Assembly: GCA_030674185.1 (NCBI GenBank)
Contig: JAPXFY010000023.1
Location: 15,854,686 to 15,918,685, forward strand
Source: Monoplex corrugatus
Lineage: Eukaryota > Mollusca > Gastropoda > Littorinimorpha > Ranellidae
Direction of reading: 5' to 3'
Length of the DNA: 64,000 nucleotides
Position 1 is the stretch's first letter, and each line of letters begins with the position of its first letter. This document shows, one piece after another, positions 10,517 through 20,574 of the stretch. The notes beneath the pieces were generated by a model, which worked only from the letters and a program-made list of their open reading frames with translations, searched no databases and had not been told where the DNA came from. Made by a program: the position numbers and the translations under genes.

Positions 10517-11402
10517 CAGGAAGCTAGTGAATACAGTGAGGAAGTCAAAGGGTTAACTCTTTGGAGACGTAACAGCGGATATTCAGCTGCAGCTGGCCAT
10601 ACCATTAGAGACGTGACAGCGGACATTCCGCTGCAGCTGGCCAAACCATTAGAGACGTGATAGCGGATATTCCGCTGCGGTTTTTAAAAATAGATGCAAG
10701 CCGGTCGCTGGTCTAGGGGAACTAACTACACATATAGGAACACTCTTTGGTATCTTCTGAAGTGTTTGTTACTTCCCTTGCATCGATTTTATCCCGGTTA
10801 GTTACAGTTTTTGCCTTTATCCAAACGAACCGGAGTGACTGTCCTTGCACCAAAATGGCGACATTTAGGCCTTCTTCTTCTTCTTCAAAGGATCGTCATA
10901 ATCACTTTGCTGCTTCACCTGTGTGAAAACAAAGCTGTGTTTGTTCTTTTATATCTTCTGGTCATACCAAGGACTTGTGATTACCTGGATTTCTGGATTA
11001 CCTGGTCAAGAATGGGTGTTTTACTGACTTTATGTGTTGGATTACTGTCAATCAAAAACTTCTTTCCCAGAGCCAAAACCCTACCCCATTTCACCTTCTA
11101 GGAAAGTAAGTAGAATAGATGTATTGTCCTTGTATGTAGCTTCAGCTCAAAGAGCGTAAATTGAATTTTATTTTGATATAAAATATGTTCTTGTGCTGTA
11201 AAATCTGTATTTTTGAGAATTTTTTGAAACTCCCCCCCCCAAATCTTGCGTCTCCAAGGGTTGTGGCAGGTCCCGTTGATCGCGTCCACAATGGTTGTGC
11301 AAGGCAACTATATTACGTCTTCAAAGAGTTAAGTTTGTGGTCTGCTAGCATGGTAGACAATACAGGATACTAGTGTACATTGTGCGGGAGACAAAGGGTT
11401 AA
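10517..11402. mobile_element. TTAA MITE, half copy, split by a larger TTAA element
   Basis: Left of the insertion (10,517-10,556) the sequence is the inner-arm end of the window's palindromic MITE, from CAGGAAGCTAG to AAGTCAAAGGGTTAA. Right of it (11,329-11,402) the long outer arm resumes, with GCTAGCATGGTAGACAAT and GGGAGACAAAGGGTTAA. In other copies these two parts are directly joined by one TTAA, so the 780-bp element landed exactly in that TTAA. The left half of the MITE is absent; the break is at the palindrome centre. Confidence 0.8.
10553..11332 (+). mobile_element. piggyBac-like element with 20-bp TIRs, nested in a MITE
   Basis: The left end TTAACTCTTTGGAGACGTAA and the right end, reverse-complemented TTAACTCTTTGAAGACGTAA, match at 19 of 20 positions, with TTAA at 10,553-10,556 and 11,329-11,332. 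The left subterminal zone holds three diverged ~48-bp repeats with AGAGACGTRAYAGCGGA and CTGCAGCTGGCC. A start codon in CAAAATGGCGACATTTAGG at about 10,855 opens only 25 codons. No catalytic domain is left, so it is non-autonomous. Confidence 0.83.
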
Positions 11403-11419
11403 AGGAAAAAAAGACTCAC

Positions 11420-11484
11420 CTGGCCACCTTGAAAACATGACATTCACAGGGTGTCAGCTCTTCGTTTCCTCTGCACAACCCCTC
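11420..11484 (-). CDS. Candidate exon of the coiled-coil gene
   Basis: The minus strand shows GTCTGCAG|GAGGGG as acceptor and GGCCAG|GTGAGT, a perfect consensus donor. Between them 65 bases read EGLCRGNEELTPCECHVFKVA without a stop, entering in phase 0, which fits the phase-0 end of the upstream exons. It leaves two bases over (phase 2). Three Cys residues make it unlike the coiled-coil exons, and no homology is recognised. The 37-bp satellite begins about 10 bases upstream of its acceptor. It could be a real downstream exon or a chance open segment between good splice signals. Confidence 0.5.
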
Positions 11485-11493
11485 CTGCAGACA

Positions 11494-14400
11494 ACATACT
11501 CAATACAATAATACACACACTGTCTACACAACACACATAATACAATAATACACACACAGTTTAAACAACACAGCACAATAATACACATTCTGTCCAAACA
11601 ACATACAGTACAATAATACACATTCTGTCCACACACAATACAATAATACACACTGTCTAAACAACACACAATACAATAATACACACTATGTAAACAACAC
11701 ATACAATACAATAATACACACACTGTGTAAACAACACACACAATACAATACAATAATACACACACTGTGTAAACAACATACTAATACAATAATACACACA
11801 CTGTGTAAACAACATACACAATACAATAATACACACTGTGTAAACAACACACACAATACAATAATACACACACTGTGTAAACAACACACACAGTACAATA
11901 ATACACACACTGTGTAAACAACACACACAGTACAATAATACACACACGGTCTAAACAACACACACAATACAATAATACACACACTGTGTAAACAACACAC
12001 ACAATACAATAATACACACACTGTGTAAACAACACACACAGTACAATAATACACACACTGTGTAAACAACACACACAGTACAATAATACACACACTGTGT
12101 AAACAAACACACAAAGTACAATAATACACACTGTCTAAACAACACACACAAGTACAATAATACACACACTGTCTAAACAACACACACAGTACAATAATAC
12201 ACACACTATGTAAACAACACTCACAATACAATAATACACACACTGTGTAAACAACACACACAGTACAATAATACACACACTGTGTAAACAACACACACAG
12301 TACAATAATACACACACCATGTAAACAACACCACATAATACAATAATACACATGTGTAAACAACACACAATACAATAATACACACTGTGTAAACACAACA
12401 CCACAATACAATATACACACACTGTGTAAACAACACACAAAATACAATAATACACACACTGTTAAACAACACACACAATACAATAATACACACACTGTGT
12501 AAACAACACACACAGTACAATAATACACACACAGTGTAAACAAACACACACGTACAATAATACACAGAGTGTGTAAACAACACACACAATCAATAATACA
12601 CACACTGTAAACAACACACACAGTACAATAACACACACACTGGTAGTGTAAACAACACACACAATACAATAATACACACACTGTGTAAACAACACACACA
12701 ATACAATACAATAATACACGTGTGTAACAACACACACACATACAATAATACACATATGTAAACAACACACACAATACAATAATACACACACTGTCTAAAC
12801 AACACACACAATACAATAATACACACACTGTGTAAACAACACGCACAATACAATACACACACTGTGTAAACAACACACACAATACAATAATACACACACT
12901 TGTAAACAACACACACAATACAATACACACACACTGTGTAAACAACACACACAATACAATAATACACACACTGTTAAACAACACACACAATACAATAATA
13001 CACACACTGTGTAAACAGCACACACAATACAATAATACACACACTGTGTAAACAACACACACAGTATAATAATACACACACTGTGTAAACAACACACACA
13101 ATACAATAATACACACACACTGTGTAAACAACACACACAATACAATAATACACACACTGTGTAAACACACACAATACAATAATACACACACTGTGTAAAC
13201 AACACACACAATACAATAATACACACACTGTGTAAACAACACACACAATACAATAATACACACACTGTGTAAACAACACACACAATACAAATACCACAAT
13301 GTGTAAACAACCACACAATACAATAATACACCATTGTAAACAACACACACAATACAATAATAACACACACTGTGTAAACAACACACAAATACAATAATAC
13401 ACACACACTGTGTAAAACAAACAACACAAATACAATAATACACACACTGTGTAAACAACACACACAATACAATATACACACACACTGTGTAAACAACACA
13501 CAAATACAATAATACACACACTGTGTAAACAACACACACATACAATATACACACATGTGAAACAACACAACAGTACAATAACACACTGTGTAAACAAACA
13601 CAATACAATAATACACACGCTGTTTAAAACACACACAATACAAATATACACACACTGTTAAAATCAACACCAACAATACAATAATAATACACCACTGTGT
13701 AAACAACACCACAATACAATAATACACACACTGTGTAACAACAACACACATACAATAATACACACACTGTTTAAACAACACACACAATACAATAATACAC
13801 ACACTGTGTAAACAACACACACAATACAATAATACACATACTGTGTAAACAAACACACAATACAATAATACACACACTGTGTAAACAACACACACAATAC
13901 AATAATACACACACTGTGTAAACAACACAAAATACAATAATACACACACTGTGTAAACAACACACAAATACAATAATACAAGTGTAAACAACACACAATA
14001 CAATAATACACACACTGTGTAAACAACACACACAGTACAATAATACACACATGTGTAAACCACACACACGAGTATAATAATACACACACTGTGTAAACAA
14101 CACACACAGTATAATAATACACACACTGTGTAAACAACACGACACATACAATAATACACACACTGTGTAAACAACACACACAATACAATAATACACACCA
14201 CTGTGTAAACAACACACACAATACAATAATACCACACACTGTGTAAACAACACCACACAATACAATACACACACTGTGTAAACAACACACACAATACAAT
14301 AATACACACACTATGTAAACAACACACACAATACACATAATACACACACACTGTGTAAACACACACACAATACAATAATACCACACACTGTGTAAACAAC

Positions 14401-15520
14401 ACACACAATACAATAATACACACACTGTGTAAACAACCACACACAATACAATAATACACACACACTGTAAACAACACACACAATACAATAATACACACAC
14501 TGTGTAAACAACACACACAATACAATAATACACACACTGTGTAAACAACACACACAATACAATAATACACACACTGTTTAAACAACACACACAATACAAT
14601 AATACACACACTGTGTAAACAACACACACATACAATAATAACACACTGTAAATACACATACATCCACCTGTGTAAACAACACACACAATACAATAATACA
14701 CACACTGTGTAAACAACAACACAATACAATAATACACAACACTGTGTAAACAACACACAATACAATAATACACACACTGTGTAAACAACACACAATAAAT
14801 AATACACACACTGTGTAAACAACACACACAATACAATAATACACACACTGTGTAAACAACACACACAATACAATAATACACACACACTGTGTAAACAACA
14901 CACACAATACAATAATACACACACTGTGTAAACAACACACACAATACAATAATACACACACTGTGTAAACAACACACACAATACAATAATACCACACACT
15001 GTGTAAACAACACACACAATACAATAATACACACACTGTGTAAACAACACACACAATACAATAATACACACACTGTGTAAACAACACACACAATACAATA
15101 ATACACACACACTGTGTAAACAACACACACAGTACAATAATACCACTTAAACAACACACACATACATAATAACACACTGTAAACAACACACACAGTACAA
15201 TAATACACACACACACTGTGTAAACAACACACACAGTAATAATACACCACACTGTGTAAACAACACACACAATAAATAATACACACACCACTGTGTAAAC
15301 AACACACACAATACAATAATACACAACACACACTGTGTAAACAACACACACAATATAATAATACACACACACTGTGTAACATACACACACAATACAATAT
15401 ACACACACACTGTGTAAACAACACACACAATACAATAATACACACACACTGTGTAAACAACACACACAATACAATAATACACACTGTGTAAACCACACAC
15501 ACAGTATAATAATACACCTA
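11494..15520. repeat. 37-bp satellite array, about 4 kb
   Basis: Units of about 37 bp carry CAATACAATAATACACACAC and then TGTGTAAACAAC. Because 37 is not divisible by three, each minus-strand frame cycles through all three readings with no stop; this makes overlapping Cys/Val/Tyr/Leu-rich ORFs of up to 783 codons that are not genes. Single-base deletions are frequent between 12,100 and 14,700. The array directly abuts the acceptor region of the candidate exon at 11,420-11,484. Confidence 0.96.
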
Positions 15521-15529
15521 ACTCTAAAT

Positions 15530-16620
15530 TAAAACCCGGACGATGATTCAAACAGCCGACAGATCCTATGTAAACCTAAATTAACCGGACGATGATTCAA
15601 ACAGCCGACAGATCCTATGTAAACCTAAATTAACCGGACGATGATTCAAACAGCCGACAGATCCTATGTAAACCTAAATTAACCGGAATGATTCTTCAAA
15701 CAGCCGACTGATCCTATGTAAACCTAAATTAACCAGATGATTCTTCAAAGAGCAGACTGATCCTATGTAAACCTAAATTTAACCGGACAATGATTCAAAC
15801 AGCCGACTGATCCTATGTAAACCTAAATTAACCGGACGATGATTCAAACAGCCGACTGATCCTATGTAAACCTAAATTAACCGGACGATGATTCAAACAG
15901 CCGACTGATCCTATGTAAACCTAAATTAACCGGATGATTCTTCAAACAGCCGACTGATCCTATGTAAACCTAAATTAACCAGATGATTCTTCAAAGAGCA
16001 GACTGATCCTATGTAAACCTAAAGTAACCGGATGATTCTTCAAAGAGCAGACTGATCCTATGTAAACCTAAATTAACCAGACGATGACTCAAACAGCCGA
16101 CTGATCCTATGTAAACCTAAAGTAACCGGATGATTCTTCAAAGAGCAGACTGATCCTATGTAAACCTAAATTAACCAGATGATTCTTCAAAGAGCAGACT
16201 GATCCTATGTAAACCTAAAGTAACCGGATGATTCTTCAAAGAGCAGACTGATCCTATGTAAACCTAAATTAACCAGATGATTCTTCAAAGAGCAGACTGA
16301 TCCTATGTAAACCTAAAGTAACCGGATGATTCTTCAAACAGCCGACTGATCCTATGTAAACCTAAATTAACCAGATGATTCTTCAAAGAGCAGACTGATC
16401 CTATGTAAACCTAAAGTAACCGGATGATTCTTCAAAGAGCAGACTGATCCTATGTAAACCTAAATTAACCGGATGATGATTCTCCAAACAGCAGACTGAT
16501 CCTATGTAAACCTAAAATTAACCAGATGATAATTCAAACAGCAAAATGGATGATAATTCAAACAGCAGACTGGATGATGATTCAAACAGCAGACTGATCC
16601 TATGTAAACCTAAATTAACC
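15530..16620. repeat. 49-bp minisatellite, about 22 units
   Basis: Units contain a GATGATTCAAACAGC block and CCTATGTAAACCTAAATT. Two alternating variants (CAAACAGCCGAC and CAAAGAGCAGAC) form a higher-order pattern after about 15,900. The unit resembles the intron side of the 5' splice site of the exon at 17,778-17,840 (see findings). Confidence 0.95.
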
Positions 16621-16685
16621 ACATGATTCTGGTAGCTTAAACAGCAGACTGATCTTACATTATGATGAGAATGGACTGAACCTCT

Positions 16686-16949
16686 TCTGCTGTGTTTAAG
16701 TGCACTGACAATGTAGTCGTATTTCGTCTGGTCTTCACGAATACCTCTGGTGCCAAACTGTGCTTCCACCCCGGCGAACCAAACTTCTAGCAATTGGATC
16801 CAGAATTCTGGAAGTTTGATGGAAACTACACTGACTTGTTGAGATTGAGCACTGAGATTGAGAGCCTGCAGTTCAGTTTCTAAATCAGCAAGAACAGCTT
16901 GAGAAGATAGTTCTTGGGCCATATTTACGTTGCTCGGCATCGTGGTCAC
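16686..16949 (-). pseudogene. Ty3-like retrotransposon gag N-terminal fragment
   Basis: The minus strand from ATG 16,949 encodes about 85 residues that include IKLPEFW, then EVWFAGVEAQF, TRGI and TKYDYIVSAL. This order is the conserved start of gag polyproteins of Ty3/Gypsy-type elements in invertebrates (a KLPxFW..WF..VEAQF pattern). Homology ends where the 49-bp array flank begins, so most of gag and all of pol are missing. No LTR was identified. It is a truncated fossil in an intron of the minus-strand gene. Confidence 0.78.
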
Positions 16950-17238
16950 CTATTTAGTGTGTCTAATAATTTGTAACACAAAACTGAGTATGTGACACAG
17001 ATTTTTTAGCTGGTTTCAAGGCAATGTCAAAAAGGTTACTAAAACAACAATGGGAAACAACTCTATTTCTATAGTCACAGACAAGAAAGATAATTCACAA
17101 TTCAAAATATGAATTAGGTAAGTCGCTTCAACCGAACTAAATCAACTAGGTGATGACTTAAAAAGCAGACTGGCCCTCATATCAATGAGTGATGTACATG
17201 TTTATCAATGGTCATATACATCTTTCTACTGCATGTAG

Positions 17239-17431
17239 TTAACCCTTTGACTCCTGCTACCTGTCCACCAGCTGCCTGCATTGTCAGCAATTATAGCAAA
17301 GCAAAAACTTAACCCTTTGATTCCCTCACCCTATCCACCAGCTTCCTGCAGGAAGATGGTCGATAGGGCGAGGGAATCAAAAGGTTAAGTTTTTGCAGTT
17401 GGTAGATAAGGCGCGGGAGTCAAAGGGTTAA
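17239..17431. mobile_element. Complete TTAA palindromic MITE, self-nested
   Basis: TTAA borders at 17,239-17,242 and 17,428-17,431 enclose TIRs starting CCCTTTGACTCC. In the middle, TTAA at 17,309 and 17,385 bound a second palindrome beginning CCCTTTGATTCCCTCACC. The outer arms flank the central sequence AAAAAC-TTAA-GTTTTT, so a copy has inserted in the TTAA at the centre of another. CCC after TTAA fits piggyBac-type ends. Confidence 0.88.
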
Positions 17432-17453
17432 ATCAATTAAAGAGCTGACTGAC

Positions 17454-17502
17454 CTGCATCAGACAATCAACCGTCTCCGGCTGTTGAATAATCTTGTCTA
17501 TC
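17454..17502 (-). CDS. Possible duplicated small exon, disrupted by a MITE
   Basis: The minus strand reads GKIDKIIQQPETVDCLMQ up to CTGATGCAG|GTCAGT, closely paralleling the exon at 17,778-17,840, which ends STLSCMQ at CATGCAG|GTCAGC; the intron starts are also alike. Its upstream border is lost where a MITE inserted at 17,503. A short acceptor TTATTCAACAG would leave only nine codons. I read it as a duplicated exon that may be inactive; expression data would settle it. Confidence 0.35.
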
Positions 17503-17695
17503 TTGCCCCTTTTACTCCCGGACCCTGTCCACCAGCACCCTGCATTACCAACCATGCTAGCAAAGCAAAAACTTAAACCCTCACCCTATCCACCAGCTTC
17601 CTGCAGGAAGCTGGTGGATAAGGTGAGGGAATCAAAGGGTTAAGTTTTTGAAGTTTTTGCAGTTAGTGGATAGGGTGCGGGAGTCAAAGGGTTAA
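17503..17695. mobile_element. TTAA palindromic MITE with decayed left end
   Basis: The right TTAA is at 17,692-17,695; the left end is mutated to TTGCCCCTTTTACTCCC. The self-nested centre is present, with a partial duplication of the TTTTTGAAG segment. The MITE sits directly upstream, in gene orientation, of the possible exon at 17,454-17,502. Confidence 0.85.
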
Positions 17696-17777
17696 TATTG
17701 TTTGTTTATCTTATTGATTTTTTACATCACTGTATTCATCTAAATCAACTGCATGATAATTCAGAAAAGAGGCTGAC

Positions 17778-17840
17778 CTGCATGCAACTAAGGGTGCTCT
17801 TCAGGTGTTCAATTTTCGCATCCTTTTCCTGAATGGAACC
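17778..17840 (-). CDS. Coiled-coil gene, short exon (21 codons)
   Basis: The minus strand has TTTTTCATCAG as acceptor, then 63 bases reading GSIQEKDAKIEHLKSTLSCMQ, and the donor CAG|GTCAGC. The exon starts and ends in phase 0, consistent with the phase-0 end of the exon at 20,367-20,554. Charged and leucine-spaced residues continue the coiled-coil character. The intron upstream holds the 27-bp array, whose units mimic this acceptor. Confidence 0.62.
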
Positions 17841-17999
17841 CTGATGAAAAATCAGAAAGACATGACAAGGTATTATTTGCTGTAATACTTCACAGACAAA
17901 GTCAACACTTTTCTTTGACATCCTAATATGATTCTTCCTTATAAAATCAGAAACAAAAAACAGACACTTAAAATCGGGACAGAAACCTGACATGTAAGA

Positions 18000-19480
18000 T
18001 CAGTAACAGAATTCTGACATAAAATAAAAACAACAAAGTTCTGACACATAAAAATCAGTAACAAGAATCCCGACACATAAGATCAGTAACACAATCCTGA
18101 CATAAAGTCCAAACATAAAATCAGTAACAGTCCTCACACATACCATCTGTAGCAGAACCCAAAACCAGTAACAAGAGTCCTGACACATAAAATCAGAAAC
18201 AAAGATCTGACACATAAAATCAGAAACAAAGATCTGACACATACAATCAGCAACAAAGTTCTGACACATACAATCAGAAACAAAGTTCTGACACATACAA
18301 TCAGCAACAAAGTTCTGACACATACAATCAGCAACAAAGTTCTGACACATACAATCAGCAACAAAGATCTGACACATACAATCAGCAACAAAGTTCTGAC
18401 ACATACAATCAGCAACAAAGTTCTGACACATACAATCAGAAACAAAGATCTGACACATAAAATCAGAAACAAAGATCTGACATAAAATCAGCAACAAAGA
18501 TCTGACACATACAATCAGAAACAAAGATCTGACACATAAAATCAGAAACAAAGATCTGACACATACAATCAGCAACAAAGATCTGACACATACAATCAGA
18601 AACAAAGATCTGACACATACAATCAGAAACAAAGATCTGACATAAAATCAGCAACAAAGATCTGACACATAAAATCAGAAACAAAGATCTGACACATAAA
18701 ATCAGAAACAAAGATCTGACACATACAATCAGAAACAAAGATCTGACATATACAATCAGCAACAAAGATCTGACACATACAATCAGAAAAAAAGATCTGA
18801 CACATACAATCAGAAACAAAGATCTGACACATAAAATCAGAAACAAAGATCTGACACATACAATCAGAAACAAAGATCTGACACATAAAATCAGCAACAA
18901 AGATCTGACACATAAAATCAGAAACAAAGATCTGACACATAAAATCAGAAACAAAGATCTGACACATAAAATCAGAAACAAAGATCTGACACATACAATC
19001 AGAAACAAAGATCTGACATATACAATCAGCAACAAAGATCTGACACATACAATCAGAAAAAAGATCTGACACATACAATCAGAAACAAAGATCTGACACA
19101 TAAAATCAGAAACAAAGATCTGACACATACAATCAGAAACAAAGATCTGACACATAAAATCAGCAACAAAGATCTGACACATAAAATCAGAAACAAAGAT
19201 CTGACACATAAAATCAGAAACAAAGATGACACATAAAATCAGAAACAAAGATCTGACATAAAATCAGCAACAAAGATCTGACACATACAATCAGAAACAA
19301 AGATCTGACACATAAAATCAGAAACAAAGATCTGACACATACAATCAGCAACAAAGATCTGACACATACAATCAGAAACAAAGGCCTGACATATGAAACA
19401 AATAACAAAATAACTTACAACAGGTAATTCAGTAACAAAGTCCTGACACATAAAATCAGAAACAAAGACCTTATGTGTAT
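18000..19480. repeat. 27-bp minisatellite, about 50 units
   Basis: The unit is GACACATAAAATCAGAAAC followed by AAAGATCT, with AAAATC/ACAATC and AGAAAC/AGCAAC variants. The 27-bp length gives open 9-residue repeats in all minus frames (for example MCQIFVSDF), producing false ORFs up to 261 codons. Degenerate units extend to about 19,640. On the gene strand every unit reads as a pyrimidine-rich tract ending CAG. Confidence 0.96.
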
Positions 19481-20061
19481 ATATTATCAGTAACAAAAGT
19501 CCTGACAGATAGAATCAATAATAAAACGAAGTCTTGTACAAAAAATCATAAACAGGGTCTTGATACATAAAATCACAATGTCCTGACATAAAATCAAAAC
19601 ACAAAAAGTCCCAACACATAAATCACAAAAAAGAAGCCCAAACATAGCACAAAATATAAAAATGGTAACGACAAAATCCATTTACATGCACTTGATAATC
19701 ATTTACTTTTGCACATCAAAAGTCAAAACTGTCGGAATGCTTCTTTTATACTTCCGGGTTTCAAATTTTTAAAGATAATAATGAATAATGCTGCCAAGTG
19801 TCTTGTATTTCAACAAATTTTTCCATACGAACATGTTCTCTTTCAAATCATGGAAAGGCTTTCCATGTATTCTTTATGTGATGCTTGAATTAATTTTTTT
19901 TTTTTTCATTAAGTTTGAAAGCTTTTTATTCATTAGATTCTTTTGTGACCAAGTTAAAGTTGACTCCAATTGGGCTGTTGCAACTCCTACAGATGCCACA
20001 CCATTCCCATTGATGACCACTTCACCATCACCATTCTGCATGGTGTCCACCTTCCACTCTG

Positions 20062-20190
20062 TGTGATGACTATTGTATCAACTGACACCATTCTGTGTGA
20101 TGACTGTTGTATCAATTGACACCACTCTGTGTGATGACTGTTGTATCAACTGACACCATTCTGTGTGATGACTGTTTTACACACACCATT
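20062..20190. repeat. 34-bp short tandem repeat, about 3.5 units
   Basis: CTGTGTGATGACTGTTGTAT followed by CAACTGACACCATT repeats about three and a half times. It runs directly into a half MITE copy. Confidence 0.85.
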
Positions 20191-20197
20191 CTGTGTG

Positions 20198-20307
20198 CAG
20201 GAAGCTGGTGGGTAGGGTGAGGGAATCAAAGGGTTAAGTTTTTGCTTTGCTAGCATGGCTGGCGATGCATGATGCTGGTGGACAAGGTGCGGGAGTCCAA
20301 AGGTTAA
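20198..20307. mobile_element. Half copy of the TTAA MITE
   Basis: It starts at the palindrome centre (CAGGAAGCTGG), passes the inner TTAA at 20,234-20,237 and the long outer arm with GCTAGCATGGCTGG, and ends at TTAA 20,304-20,307. The left half is absent. Three other copies break at the same central point. Confidence 0.82.
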
Positions 20308-20366
20308 GCCAGCAGGAGGAACACACTCAACACACACACACTCATTACGTCTACACGTGACCTCAC

Positions 20367-20554
20367 CTCAGAAGAGCTGATGACGCTTCTTAAAGTATTT
20401 ATCTCCTCCTCCTTTTCTTTCAGCATCGCCTTCAAGAAATGTCTCTTCTTCATTTCTGTCTTCAGCTGGCTGCAATACACCTTGCCACCCTCCCCTTCTG
20501 AGTCAGAGGTACAGCTGGAAGTTGTTTCCACACAGCGGGATGGGGTTTGGACAG
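20367..20554 (-). CDS. Coiled-coil gene, exon (62 codons plus 2 bases)
   Basis: The minus-strand acceptor TGCTTTCACAG and donor TCTGAG|GTGAGG bound 188 bases. Two leading bases join one from the exon at 31,414-31,600; then the frame reads a Ser/Thr/Glu-rich linker (SSCTSDSEGEGGK) and a charged helix (KKRHFLKAMLKEKEEEINTL). It ends in phase 0. The linker could mark a boundary between coiled-coil segments. The 52-bp satellite begins about 20 bases upstream of the acceptor. Confidence 0.75.
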
Positions 20555-20574
20555 CTGTGAAAGCAGGACAAAAT

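Noticed and set aside
11454..15551. Very long minus-strand ORFs (up to 783 codons) rich in Cys, Val, Tyr and Leu
   Set aside because: They are read-through of the 37-bp satellite, present in all three frames at once; composition and staggered overlap follow from the unit length.
18000..19496. Minus-strand ORFs resembling membrane or signal peptides (FLILCVRSL repeats)
   Set aside because: The 27-bp unit has no stop in any minus frame; the hydrophobic pattern is the translation of the same unit in each frame.
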